Source: Brucella pituitosa (GTDB lineage: Bacteria; Pseudomonadota; Alphaproteobacteria; Rhizobiales; Rhizobiaceae). From it: DNA of 64,000 nt. Numbering within the stretch: position 1 is the first letter of the stretch; the number at the start of each line of letters is the position of its first letter. The DNA lies in NCBI RefSeq assembly GCF_003049685.1, contig NZ_PYSY02000003.1:613112-677111 (forward strand), read 5' to 3'. The notes under the pieces were generated by a model, which was not told where the DNA came from, did not search any database, and saw nothing but the letters and a program-made list of their open reading frames with translations. Of the stretch, positions 38,348 through 48,778 are shown in pieces. Position numbers and translations under genes: made by a program.

Positions 38348-39300
38348 TTAAATGTCACCTTGCTGGCTCGTCTGCTCGTCGCGTGGATTGAGGCGTCCAT
38401 CGAGAATAATTGCGGCGAGCAAGATCGTTGCTTTGATCAGGTTCTGGTAGATGTTGGGGAGATCGAGGATTGTCATTCCATTGAGCAGAATGCCTATCAG
38501 AAGCGCCCCGACCAGCACATTGCGCATTCCACCCTTGCCGCCGGAAAGACCAATGCCGCCGATGACCACAACCAGCACCACATCATAAAGTAGCGTTGAA
38601 TTGACGATGCGGGTGTTCATGCTTTGCAGGCTGACAGCCGTTGCTACACCAGCAATCCATGCCAGCAATGCACTGACGATATACTGGAGGAGTGTAAGCG
38701 GCCGAACGGCGATACCCATTGTCCGCGCTGCCTGATAATTGTCACCCATAAGGTAAAGCGACCTGGCTTGGTGTAGCGCAAAAAGCCAGCCTATAACAAG
38801 CATCCCACAAACAGCAGCACGTCAAGCGGCAATCCAACCAACCGCGCCTGCCCCAAAGACAGCAGAGCCACAGCATCTTGTGGAACGGATACAACATCCT
38901 GTGTCAGTATCTGCGAACGTACGAAGCCGAAGACAAAGGCGCTTGTGGCAAGCGTCGCAAACAATGCCGGCACGCTGGCATATGCAACCAGAAACCCGTT
39001 AACCGAACCGATTGCTACCACAATCAGGAAAACAATGGAGCTTGCCGACAGAAGGTTCCAGCCATGATGTAGCAGTTCGAGCTGCAAAGCGGTTGCGATC
39101 ACCATAACTGCAACCACCGACAAATCGATACCGCGCCCAATAACCACCAGTCCCATCCCAATTGCCAGAATGCCCAGTACGGACACGCTGCGAACAATTG
39201 CAATAAGATTGCCGGTCGCCCTGAACCCGTCAAGTGTCAGGGCAAAGCCAGCAAATAAAACTGCAGCCAGGATCAGGACAATTCTTTCTGACTGACCGAT
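38348..39300 (-). CDS. CUT2 ABC transporter permease (RbsC type; frame broken)
   Basis: Reconstructed ~315 residues. Conserved permease segments: SVLGILAIGMGLVVIGRGIDLSVVAVMVIA, SVNGFLVAYASVPALFATLATSAFVFG, SLYLMGDNYQAARTMGIAVRPL, VVIGGIGLSGGKGGMRNVLVGALLIGILLNGM. A shift near 38800 joins the halves. The start is uncertain: the hydrophobic N-terminus (SERIVLILAAVLFAGFALTL) is open in the same frame back to about 39320, and no good start codon with a ribosome-binding site is evident. It is the first gene of the importer operon and the partner of the permease-propeller fusion. Confidence 0.8.
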
Positions 39301-39577
39301 TTGATTGAGCCAAGGGACCGCGACAAACCAGGTAACCTTTCACACGCCGAAACGATCGTTTCAGGCCGGAAACAGGCGACCAAGGAGGCCGGAATAATCG
39401 CGGAATGTGAAACGCTTTCTGGATCATCAATAGACAGTCCACGCGTTACATTGCAGGCAGCTTTTTCTATGTTGCTATCTAAAGAAGAACAATTTTTCGC
39501 CGGACATTTCAATCCGGAAAATAAGTCTTGATCTCGGAGAGAACTATGGCGCCAGACCGGCACCATAATCACAACAT
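39301..39577. promoter_or_regulatory. Promoter region of the CUT2 operon
   Basis: About 275 bases. A plus-strand open stretch (39301-39531) ends at a stop but has no recognisable family, start signal or neighbour and is probably chance or a small remnant. An imperfect inverted pair CCGGACATTTCAATCCGG near 39500-39517 could be a regulator site. Confidence 0.3.
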
Positions 39578-39988
39578 TTAGCTTATTACTTCAAACTCCG
39601 GATCAACAGGTATGGACAACGCAGTAACGATACGGTTCGTTTCTGATGCCATACCGATAACGGCCAGAAGATCACCATATTGAGCATCGGTCATCCCTTT
39701 TGCTCTCGCAGCTGCTGTATGCGAGTGAATGCAATAGTTGCAGCCGCTCGCCACCGAAACAGCGATGTAAATCAGCTCTTTGGTGAGCGGGTCCAATGCA
39801 GACGGAGCGACCATGACCTCCTTCAGACTTTGCCATGTGCGTTCCAGAGTAAGAGGATCATTCGCAAGCCCTCGCCAGAAATTATTGATGAAATCTGACC
39901 TTCGCACGGCTTTTATGTCATCGAACACAGCTTTTACTCGTGGTGACTTTTCAGCGTCGTTATCAGTCCAGAGCTTTACAGTTGCCAT
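39578..39988 (-). CDS. AhpD/carboxymuconolactone-decarboxylase-like protein
   Basis: 136 residues, intact. The AhpD-like helical fold is indicated by FWRGLANDPLTLERTWQSLKEVM, LDPLTKELIYIAVSVASGC and the redox motif C-x-x-C-x-x-x-H (SGCNYCIHSHTAAARAKGM). Such proteins act as alkylhydroperoxidase-like thiol reductases or carboxymuconolactone decarboxylase relatives in the cytosol. It is alone on its strand, followed downstream by the CUT2 promoter region; the exact role is unknown. Confidence 0.8.
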   Translation of the reverse strand: MATVKLWTDNDAEKSPRVKAVFDDIKAVRRSDFINNFWRGLANDPLTLERTWQSLKEVMVAPSALDPLTKELIYIAVSVASGCNYCIHSHTAAARAKGMTDAQYGDLLAVIGMASETNRIVTALSIPVDPEFEVIS

Positions 39989-40099
39989 AATGATAATCCT
40001 GAGAACTTTTGAAGAATTTGCTTATCTCATGCGGCAAAGCTGACATGCAATATACGTTTGCGACATCTCCGAACGAGTCAGTAACAAGCCATCTATCTT

Positions 40100-40153
40100 T
40101 GTCATTACGCATAATCCTGCGCAAAACCGCTACGCACTTTTGCCGAAGGTGCT
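40100..40153. repeat. Intergenic repeat, copy 4
   Basis: The 19-base variant core AAAACCGCTACGCACTTTT at 40123-40141, flanked by GCGC on the left and GCCGAAGGTGCT on the right, matches the pattern AAAACCGYTWCRCWCTTTT shared with copies 1-3. It lies between the AhpD-like gene and the end of the peptide ABC operon. Confidence 0.65.
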
Positions 40154-41800
40154 TTAAAACCCTCTTCTCGCCAATGCGAGATCGATATCTGGGACTGCGT
40201 TGATCAGCATCTTTGTGTAGGAGTGGCTGGGATTCTGGAAAACTTCCTCTACTGCACCTTGCTCGACCAAAATGCCCTGACGCAATACGCCAACACGGTC
40301 AGCCATTTGCCGAACAACCGCCAGATTATGGCTGATCAGCAGATAGGTCAGCCCAAATTCGGCTTGTAATTGTGCCATCAGGTCAAGGACTTGTGCTTGA
40401 ACGGAAACATCAAGTGCCGACGTTGGTTCGTCGCAGATGATAAAACGCGGACGGCTGGCAAGCGCGCGGGCAATAGCAATGCGCTGCCGCTGTCCGCCCG
40501 AAAACTCGTGCGGATAACGGCGCGTGGAACCCGGCTCAATCGCACCTTTTCAAGAGGTCATGAACCCGGTTTTGAATTGCCTGATTGTCTTTCTCAAGGT
40601 TTAGACGGCGGATCGGCTCCGCTATGATATCACCGATACGCCAGCGTGGATTAAGGCTGGCATAGGGGTCCTGAAACACCATCTGCACGGCGCCATGAGT
40701 TGACCTTTTCGTCGTGCCATCAATCCGGATTTGGCCGTCCTGAGCGGATAAAAGGCCCGCAATAATGCGTGCTATCGTCGATTTTCCAGAGCCAGATTCA
40801 CCGACAAGCGCATAGGTTTCGCCTTCGCGGATATTCAAGGAGACGTCATCGACCGCGCGGATCGTGCCAGATTTTTTCGCTTTTCTGAGGAAAGAAAAGC
40901 GACCACCCGACGTGCTGAAATCATGCTTGAGATTATTCACGCTCAAAATATCCGGTCGCTTGTCAGCCAGATTGCTCCTGCTGCTTTTCTGGTGAATGGA
41001 AGGTGTGGCAGCAATGAGCTTTCGTGTATAATTTTCACGTGGCGCCTGAATAACGTCGCGCACCGGCCCCGTCTCAACGACCTGCCCATGGTTGAGTACC
41101 ACCACCTGATCAGCGATTTCCGCAATGACGCCCATATCATGCGTGATAAGCAAAACTGCCAGGCCACGCTCTATACAAAGCCTTTTGAGAAGCGCGATAA
41201 TCTGCGCCTGAACTGAAACATCAAGTGCTGAAGTGGGTTCATCGGCAATCAACAATTCAGGGTCTGCCGCGATTGCCAGCGCAATCACAACGCGCTGGCG
41301 CATACCACCAGAAAACTGATGCGGATAAGCACCAAGGCGTTGCTCGGCATCGTGGATACCAACTTCGGTCAACAGCTCAGCAGCGCGTTTACGCGCAACC
41401 ACTGCGTCAGGGGCAGGTGCCTGCGTATGGTTTCCACCAATTGCTGGCCAATCGTATAAAGCGGATTGAGGCTAACCAAAGGGTCCTGAAAAACAGTACC
41501 AATCCTGCGTCCACGCAATGACGCCAGTGCCTTGTCTGATAATGTATCGATGCGTTCGCCTTTGAGGCGAATTTCACCGCTCACGATCCGGCCCGGCGGC
41601 TCGATAAGCCGCGTAATCGCAGAACCGGTCATGGATTTTCCCGCACCGGATTCCCCTATCATGCCAAGAACTTCGCCTGCGGCAATATCAAAAGACACTT
41701 GGTCGACCGCATGAAAGACGCCGCCGTCTGTGGGAAAATCTACGTCCAAATTTCGCACAGAAAGAACCGGAGGCTGATTGCTCGAATAACTGTCTGTCAC
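40154..41800 (-). CDS. Peptide-type ABC transporter ATPase, two domains in one chain (two frame breaks)
   Basis: Reconstructed ~548 residues, a DppD-DppF fusion like GsiA. First domain: GMIGESGAGKSMTGSAI, TVFQDPLVSLNPLYTI, PHQFSGGMRQRVVIALAIA, LIADEPTSALDVSVQAQI. The same frame continues through the oligopeptide zone (NYTRKLIAATPS) into the second: YALVGESGSGKSTIARIIAG, MVFQDPYASLNPRWRIGDII, then, after a shift near 40545, RRYPHEFSGGQRQRIAIARAL and CDEPTSALDVSVQAQV. A further one-base shift lies near 41404. The domain fusion is direct because the stretch joining the domains is unbroken. The ATG overlaps the permease stop (ATGA). Confidence 0.88.
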
Positions 41801-42748
41801 CGGGATTTCTCGCGCAATTTCGGGTTAAGGCGATCACGCAACCTGTCGCCAAGCAAATTGATTGCAAGCGCAAGCAGTACGAGGGTTAATGCGGGAAAGA
41901 CCAGAATCCACCACTCGCCGGAAAACAAAAATTGCTGGCCATTGCGGATCAAAGTGCCAAGTGACGGTCGTGTGGGCGGGACACCAACCCCAAGATAGGA
42001 AAGTGTCGCTTCTTCCAACACCGCAAGTGCAAGGCCGATTGTTGCGATTACCATGACAGGCCCGAGCAGATTGGGCAGAATATGCGTAATCAACAATCGA
42101 ACGGGCCGAACACCGATCAGTTGCGCTGCCGAAACGTAATCCTTACGCCGCTCTACCAGCACTGCGCGGGACGGTGCGTGCAAATTGCAGCCAGTTTGAA
42201 AGACCTATTGCAAAGATCAGAAGCCACACCGCTGCCGTCTCCTGCTGCGCTGGCGGGATCAGCCGTTGCGCAAAACCAAAAATCAAAAGCGCAATTAGGA
42301 TGGTTGGAAATGTGAGTTGAGCATCGGCAATACGCATAATGACTGCATCGGTGATACCACCTCTATATCCACTGATAAGTCCGGCACTCACACCAATCAA
42401 TAAGGATACAAAGGTCGCTGAAAATGCGACGAGCAGCGAAATGCGGCTTCCATAAAGAATGGACGAAAATATATCACGTCCCTGGTGATCTGTGCCCATC
42501 AAAAAGCTGTTGCCCGTGAAAGCGCTCGCCTGCAATGGCGGCGTCAGGCCATCCATCAGATCAAGGGTTGAAGGATCGAAGGGGGTATGTGGTGCGACGA
42601 GTGGCGCAAAAACGGCACCCAGTATCAGCACGCCTGCGAGCGTAGCGGCAAGCGTTGTCAGTGGCGCAATCCGCCAACGTTTCTTGCCAGACTGACTTCG
42701 CGACAACCGACTTTTGGTGGCAAGACGGAGAAGAGATGTATCGGTCAC
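41797..42748 (-). CDS. Peptide-type ABC permease, DppC family (frame broken)
   Basis: Reconstructed ~317 residues from GTG 42748, one base after the preceding permease stop. DppC/OppC features: LMGTDHQGRDIFSSILYGSRISLLVAF, GLISGYRGGITDAVIMRIADAQLTFP, and the EAA loop ERRKDYVSAAQLIGVRPVRLLITHILPN after removing one C near 42170. The tail has ATLSYLGVGVPPTRPSLGTLI. About six helices. It forms the channel with the DppB-like partner. Confidence 0.88.
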
Positions 42749-42749
42749 G

Positions 42750-43733
42750 TCACGCTCCCGCAGCAATGCGGTCAAACCGCAGACGCGGATCAACAGCATG
42801 ATAAAGAATATCGACAATGAGATTGATGATCACAAAGACAAGCGAAATGAACACGAGATATGCCGCCATTACTGGCACATCGACCGCTTGCACCGAACTG
42901 ATGAACAGTGACCCAACGCCCGGCCACTGGAAGACCGTTTCCGTCACGATTGCGAAGGCAATGACAGAGCCCAATTGCAAACCAACAACCGTGATGACAG
43001 GCACCAGCGTATTCTTCAGCGCATGTCCAAAATAGATGCTGCGGCGCGATAGCCCGCGTGCTTTTGCAAATCGAATATAATCCTGCCGCAGCACTTCCAG
43101 CATTTCCGCCCGGATCAGCCGCATGAGCAATGTCATCTGAAACAGCGACAAGGTGATTGCTGGCAGGATCAGCGACCGCCAGCCCGATGCAGTTAAAAAG
43201 CCAGTCGTCCACCAACTGCCAACCGCCACCACCTGCCCGCGCCCAAAGGATGGAAGCAGGCCAAGTTCAACAGAGAAGAGATAGATAAGGCCGATACCGA
43301 TCAGAAATGTGGGTAGTGACACGCCGATGAGTGAAGCGGTCATGAAAGCTGCTCAGGCGCGATGCGGGACGCAGCGCTGCATAAACACCAGAATTCCACC
43401 GCCGATCAGCGCAATAAGCGATGAGGTTATTGCAAGCTCCAGCGTTGCTGGCAGCCGCTCAATGATCATACGGCTCACCGGTTCCTGTTGCTTATAAGAC
43501 AAACCAAAATCGCCAGACAAACCGCGCTTGAGAAAGAAAGAAACTGGAGATAAACCGGCTGATCGAGGCCCAAGGCGTTGCTTGATTTCCAGTCGCTCCT
43601 CCAGTCGTGTTTCCTGACTGGCGATGGATTCCAGCGGGTCGCCGACAAAGCGAATAACGGCGAATGCAATCAAAGCCACGGCCAGCATAACGCCCATGGA
43701 TTGAAAGATACGCCTGATAATAAATCCGATCAT
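42750..43733 (-). CDS. Peptide-type ABC permease, DppB family (at least three frame breaks)
   Basis: Reconstructed ~328 residues from the ATG at 43733 (MIGFIIRRIFQSMGVMLAVAL). Then RFVGDPLESIASQETRLEERLEIKQRLGLDQPVYLQFLSFFKRGLSGDFGLSY (restored by two compensating shifts near 43540-43560), and two further shifts near 43385 and 43340 lead to SLIGVSLPTFLIGIGLIYLFSV. The EAA loop DYIRFAKARGLSRRSIYFGHALKN and ETVFQWPGVGSLFISSV are intact. It is the first permease of the operon, preceded by a stable intercistronic hairpin. Confidence 0.85.
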
Positions 43734-43758
43734 AATATCTGCCTGAAATATGAACGAA

Positions 43759-43799
43759 CGACCCTTTCCGTGTGGCCCGGAGGCACGCGGAAAGGGTCG
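43759..43799 (-). promoter_or_regulatory. Intercistronic hairpin between binding protein and permease
   Basis: Stem CGACCCTTTCCG (43759-43770) with CGGAAAGGGTCG (43788-43799), extended by four further pairs including one wobble. It lies 8 bases after the binding-protein stop and 26 bases before the permease start. There is no U-tract, so it probably protects the binding-protein mRNA from 3' decay and limits read-through. Confidence 0.7.
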
Positions 43800-43806
43800 C
43801 TCATCA

Positions 43807-45391
43807 TCAATTATTGATGGTCGCCTGTCCAACCTTCGGCGAGTTATCGGGCTGATGTTCAAGATTGAACTTGTCTCGCACCGCCCAGGCACCAACCTGA
43901 TTATGCAATGGCAGATACAGATGCTCTGCTTTCACCTGTTTCCAGAGTTCATCGATAGTCGCATCACGCTTTGCAGGATCGATCTCGGCACCAAGAGACT
44001 CGATCTTCTTATCCACTTCCGGGTTTGAGTAACCGGTCGCGTTATAGGCACCGTAGCGCCCTGCACGGGTGTGAACGAGATCATTGAAATTATAGGCGCT
44101 GTCGAAGGTCGGAACGCCCCATCCAAACAGGTAGAAATCTGATTTCTGGTCAATAAGCAGCGGAGCGTGTTGCGCATATGGACGCGATGCCAGAGCAACC
44201 TTCACGCCAATACGTCCCAGAAAACCGACAACCGCTTGCGCAATGGCTTCGTCATTGACGTAGCGATTGTTTGGCGTATCGAGCGTGATCGTGAAGCCCT
44301 GCGGATAACCGGCTTCCACAAGCAGCGCTTTCGCCTTCTCTACATCGGGCTTTGAGTAAGCATCCAACGCCTCAGTCCAGCCATGCACGAAAGGCGGAAC
44401 GATAATGCCGGTCGGCACTGAGTTACCGCGCAAAACTACGGTCTTGATCGCATCGCGGTCAATCGCCAGCTCGAAAGCCTCACGAACACGCACATCACTG
44501 AGAGGATTCTTATCCTTCACATCCGACGACGCAAGCGGCGCGCTATCAACGCGGTAGCCAAGGAAGATTGAACGGTTCTCAGGACCAACCGAAACCTTGA
44601 TGCCCGGCGTATTCCTCAGACGTTCAATATCCTGCACCGGCACTTCATGCAGGAAGTCCACCTCGCCGGAAAGCAAGGCTGCAACACGCGTCGCATTGTC
44701 TGCAATCGGCGTATAGATGATTTCCGTAATTTCCGGCTTCTTTTCCGCCCAATGATGCTCGTTGGCTTCAAGCACCGTGCGAACACCAACTTCACGTGAT
44801 TTCAGAATATAAGGGCCAGTGCCATTGGTGTTACGCACAGCATAATTGTCTTTGCCAGCGGCAATATCCTGCACGTCCGCAGCATCATTTTGCTCTGCCC
44901 ATGTCTTGTCGAGAATGTAAGTACCGGTCAGATTGTTCGGATAGATCGCATTGGGTGCGCGTAGTTTTACCTCAACCGTGTGATGACCCACAGCAGTCAC
45001 CTTCTCCACATCGGCATGCAACTGGCGAAGATTTGACTTATCGGAACGAGCGCGGTCCAGCGTGAAGACAACATCTTCTGCGGTCAGATCATCGCCATTG
45101 TGAAACTTAGCCTTCACGCAGCTTGAACACCCACGTGGTCGGATCGCCTTCCTTCAAGTGCCACTCCGTTGCAAGCCGTGGGATAAGTTTGCCCTCAGCA
45201 TCGCGCCAGACAAGGCTTTCGTAGATTTGATTGAGAATAGCATGCGTCACGCCATCGTTCTGCGCATGAGGATCCAGCGTCAAGGCATCGGCAGCACGCG
45301 TCCAGCGCAGTGTTTCAGCAGAACTAATTTGAGTAAGCGAAGCAATTAAGAATGTAGCTGCAGCAAGACGTAGAAAACCAGATTTCAACAT
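43807..45391 (-). CDS. Peptide-type ABC solute-binding protein (frame broken)
   Basis: Reconstructed ~528 residues, family-5 (DppA/OppA) length. The start at 45391 follows GAGGG. Signal peptide MLKSGFLRLAAATFLIASLTQISSAE; then LTLDPHAQNDGVTHAILNQIYESL, WVFKLREG-(V)-KFHNGDDLTAEDVVFTLDRA (two bases missing near 45115), NGTGPYILK, and DAPLASSDVKDKNPLSDVRVREAF-type segments. Ends cleanly at 43807. It binds a peptide, opine or similar solute in the periplasm; ligand unknown. Confidence 0.88.
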
Positions 45392-45568
45392 GACGCCCTC
45401 TATATGAATAATGTTATTCAAAACGTTTCATAAGGAGGCGGTAAAAAGAACGAACAGATCGACTGAATTTAATTACATTATAAAAAATAGTTCCAACTTC
45501 TAACTTTTATTACGGCGTATATTCGAATGCGGCACATACGCTCCAAGTTCCACTGCCACAATAAAATC

Positions 45569-45596
45569 ATTATGGTCTCGCATTCGAGACCATAAT
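45569..45596 (-). terminator. Hairpin after MFS gene
   Basis: Perfect 12-bp stem ATTATGGTCTCG / CGAGACCATAAT with a CATT loop, about 50 bases beyond the MFS stop on the minus strand and followed on that strand by GATTTTATT. Likely a terminator separating the MFS operon from the peptide ABC operon. Confidence 0.7.
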
Positions 45597-45644
45597 AACC
45601 GACAGGGAATGCTGTGCCTCATAGAACCAGGCAATTGCGATGCT

Positions 45645-47161
45645 CTATGACTTTGGCAACGAGTTCCCGGCGCGCATAAGGGCATATACCAGCAGAGCAG
45701 ACACAATCGCCATGATTGCGGAAACAGTGAGTGCTGCGGAAAAGCCCGTCGAGTATCCCTTCATGGCGATCATCATCGCTGCATCGCGTGCGGAAGGCGC
45801 AATTCAGAAAGCGCAGCTGGTAAATCGCCTGCTACAATCGCCTCTGCAAAGCGGGGTGCAAGTCGGGTCCGCACAATTAATCTGAATAAGCGCACCCCGT
45901 ACGACACTTGCTAGTATGCCGCTTAACACTGCAAACCCTAAGAGAATTCCAGAGAAACGGGATGTGGTGCTGATGCCCGATGCCATACCAGCTCTTTCTC
46001 TGGGAACCACCGACATAATTGCTTTTTGCGTTTCACCATTGAGAAGACCGCCTCCGCTGCCAAGAACCAGCATGCCGCACATCACAGTGGACCACGCGCC
46101 ATCTCTGGCACCCCAGGCAGTCAATAAGCTTCCCATACCCACAATCAGAAGACCAAGTGCAAGAATTTCTCTGGAACCAAATCGCTTGCTGAGAAGACGA
46201 CCGACATTGGGGAAAATCAGCATCGCAATGGCGAATGGAAACATAGCAAAGCCTGCTTGCAAAGCTGTTCGCCCAAGACCGTTCTGAAGAAACAATGGCA
46301 GCATGGAAGCCATGACCTGAGCGCAGGCCGCATAGGCAAACATTGCCCACTCCGCCGACAAAGCGGGGATTGCGAAACAGGCTGAGGTCGAGCATCGGGC
46401 GGCTTTGGACAGTCTCTGCAATCACAAAATAACGAGTGCCACGCTACCCGCTGCAAATCCGCTCAGTGCAACGAAGATAGCCACCCATGAGCCTGCCCAT
46501 TGATCAACCCCACGTAATTCCAAACATCGCGGCAGAAAATGAAGCGAAGCCAAAGGGATCCAGCCGTCGTGCATTCACGTCTCGCGATTCTTCAATCAGT
46601 CGCAATGCGGCGAGTGCGATACATATTGGAACATTGATGTAGAAGGCCCATCGCCATCCCAAAGCATAAGCGATTACTCCGCCCAGAATTGGTGACAGGA
46701 CCATCGTGAGGCCCATGATTGCGCCCCACATGGCCCACGCGCGATTACGCTCTTCTTCCTGGTGAAAAGTATGCCCGATAATGGCAAGTGCGGGCGCAAG
46801 CATAAAGGCCGCGCTCACGCCCTGAGCTGCACGCGCCAGATAAAGCGCTGCTGCTGAGGGGGCAGCGCCACATAACCAGGAGGACAACGCAAATGCTCCG
46901 ATGCCGATCAGAAAGACCGCGCGGCGGCCGAAGCGATCGGCAATTGCTCTACAGGCAGAAGCAAGGACGCAAAACACAACACATAGGTACTGATAACCCA
47001 TTCAACTTCGGCGAAAGACGCACCGAAATCACGCGCTATTGTTGGTAAAACCACAGCAACGACGTTCGTATCCAGCACCGTCATGGCGCAACCGATAGAG
47101 GCGGTCAAAGCGTGAGGGACGTATTGGCTTTCCGACGAGCAACTGCGATGTCCAAGGTCAT
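45645..47161 (-). CDS. MFS transporter, DHA2/EmrB-like (at least six frame breaks)
   Basis: Reconstructed ~505 residues, 14-helix type. Recognisable pieces in order: TASIGCAMTVLDTNVVAVVLPTIARDFG (DHA2 signature, first helix), AIADRFGRRAVFLIGIGAF (motif A), ARAAQGVSAAFMLAPALAII, SPILGGVIAYALGWRWAFYINVPI, PMLDLSLFRNPRF, GMASGISTTSRFSGILLGFAVL, and a tail ending NSLPKS. Breaks lie near 47120, 46955, 46510, 46465, 46435, 46390 and 45850. The ATG at 47161 overlaps the stop of the HbpS-like gene. Four breaks within ~120 bases make this the best candidate for a real pseudogene, although poor sequence is equally possible. Confidence 0.7.
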
Positions 47162-47631
47162 TTTATCAACGCGGCAATGCCGGCCTTCGCTATCTGCTCA
47201 TCGTGGTCCGGTGTATCTGCCGAGACACCGATTGCGCCCACAACTGTGCCATCAACTGTAATAGGTACGCCGCCTCGCATCATGACAAAGCCCTGCGCTG
47301 TCACCGCTGCTGGCCGCGGGCCATTGATTGCATCTTCCAGCGCCCCGCTTTCACGTCGAAAAAGAGCAGCTGTTCGAGCTTTGCCGGGAGCCAGATCAAC
47401 ACCTGCGAGAACAGAGGCATTATCCATCCGTTCCATAACGATCGGAAGTCCTTCAGCATCGACCACAGCAATCACGCATGGCCAGCCATTCTCAGACGCC
47501 TTTGCTTGTGCGGCGGTTAGAACAGTTCGTGCTGCCTCCAGCGTCAGATAAGGCTTGGTGGGAAGGTCCAGTGCTAAGGCTGGTGTGACGCTGATACTCA
47601 TAAGGACGGCTAAAGCGATACGTGATGACAT
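47158..47631 (-). CDS. HbpS/GlcG-like (DUF336) exported protein
   Basis: 157 residues, intact. Signal peptide MSSRIALAVLMSISVTPALAL, then the compact DUF336 fold: LTLEAARTVLTAAQAKASENGWPCVIAVVDAEGLPIVMERMD, TARTAALFRRESG-type segment, GGVPITVDGTVVGAIGVSADTPDHDEQIAKAG. Family members bind haem or cobalamin-like cofactors (HbpS) or are accessory proteins of oxidoreductases (GlcG). The stop overlaps the MFS start (ATGA), so both are co-transcribed; a LysR gene is divergent. Confidence 0.85.
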   Translation of the reverse strand: MSSRIALAVLMSISVTPALALDLPTKPYLTLEAARTVLTAAQAKASENGWPCVIAVVDAEGLPIVMERMDNASVLAGVDLAPGKARTAALFRRESGALEDAINGPRPAAVTAQGFVMMRGGVPITVDGTVVGAIGVSADTPDHDEQIAKAGIAALIK

Positions 47632-47709
47632 TGGGCGACTCCTTCTAAAATTATGGCGTCACCTAAGCTGATTTCATAATTTGTTTCATTCTTACTATTT
47701 TTGCTATTT

Positions 47710-47726
47710 ATTAGGTACAAACTAAT
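47710..47726. promoter_or_regulatory. LysR-type box
   Basis: ATTAG-N7-CTAAT (arms 47710-47714 and 47722-47726) fits the T-N11-A rule for LysR-type regulators and sits between the divergent LysR gene and the DUF336-MFS pair, 17 bases before the LysR start. Confidence 0.55.
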
Positions 47727-47743
47727 TATTGAAGAGACTTCAA

Positions 47744-48694
47744 ATGGAGCTTCGGCACCTTCGTTATTTCATTACCGTGGCTGAAGAATTGCATTTTTCT
47801 CGTGCAGCTGAGCGTTTGAACATCGCTGCGCCGACCCTGACCGTCCAGATCCAGGAAATCGAACGCGTTCTTTCTGTGCGTTTATTCACACGGACCAAGC
47901 GCTCAGTCATGCTGACATCGGCGGGCAAGGTTTTTCTCGATGAAGCCCGTCTCGTTCTGGACCAGTATGCAAAGGCAGAAAGTGCCGGACGGCGGGCCGG
48001 ACGGGGCGAAATAGGACGGATCGAGATAGGTTACGTCGGGTCTGCTGCCTATGCTGGCGTCCTGCAAGAACAAATCTCTCAGTTCACTAATCATTGGCCG
48101 GGCGTCAACATTCGCGCGCGCGAATATCCCATGGAGGACTTGCCAAAATTAATCGAAGAGGGGCAGCTCGATCTGGGCTTTGTACGACTGCCAATGGTTT
48201 ACCCCTCTTCACTTCGATCACATATACTTCTCAGAGACGTATTCTGTATTGCCTTTTGTTCAGGCCATCCCAAAGTAACCCAAGGTGCACCGTTGTCACC
48301 CCGTGAACTCGCGGGATTAAAATTTGTAATGCCCGAACAAGAGTTTGGCACCTATGAAGTCGCTCGCCGGGGCCGCTTTCCATTAGATGTAGTGGCAAAG
48401 CCCGGCAGCCTTCTTTCTGTTCTCACACAGGTTTCACTCGGTGCAGGTGTGTCAGTCATTCCGAGTTCTGTAAGAAACGTTGTCAGACTTCCCAATATTG
48501 AGTTCCGTTCTATTGCCGGAAAGCCGATTACATCTGAAATCGCCGTTCTGTTTCGGGCGGACGAAAGCGCACCATCGGCGCGAAATTTCATTCAACAGAT
48601 AGTGAAAACCCCGATGTCAATGTTGGGTGGCGAAGGTCAACCGCAGATGAGCTTACATGCCACGAGAACACAAGATTTTGAGGGTAAAGCATAG
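47744..48694 (+). CDS. LysR-family transcriptional regulator
   Basis: 316 residues from the ATG at 47744 (MELRHLRYFITVAEELHFSRAAERLNIAAPTLTVQIQ), which places the canonical helix-turn-helix at residues ~16-38; an ATG five codons earlier is less likely. The effector domain includes GRIEIGYVGSAAYAGVL and the usual two-lobed substrate-binding fold. The C-terminus extends about 20 residues beyond typical. Divergent from the DUF336/MFS genes, which it probably controls. Confidence 0.88.
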   Translation: MELRHLRYFITVAEELHFSRAAERLNIAAPTLTVQIQEIERVLSVRLFTRTKRSVMLTSAGKVFLDEARLVLDQYAKAESAGRRAGRGEIGRIEIGYVGSAAYAGVLQEQISQFTNHWPGVNIRAREYPMEDLPKLIEEGQLDLGFVRLPMVYPSSLRSHILLRDVFCIAFCSGHPKVTQGAPLSPRELAGLKFVMPEQEFGTYEVARRGRFPLDVVAKPGSLLSVLTQVSLGAGVSVIPSSVRNVVRLPNIEFRSIAGKPITSEIAVLFRADESAPSARNFIQQIVKTPMSMLGGEGQPQMSLHATRTQDFEGKA

Positions 48695-48778
48695 AATATT
48701 ATGGCCATTCAATCGATAAACGCTTTAGGCTAAGTTTGTTTGAAGAGCGTTTGTCTGTGAAACATCGAGAGGCGTTGA

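Noticed and set aside
39301..39531. Plus-strand open stretch of 76 codons before the AhpD-like gene
   Set aside because: No start signal, no family and only partial length; could be a remnant but not supportable.
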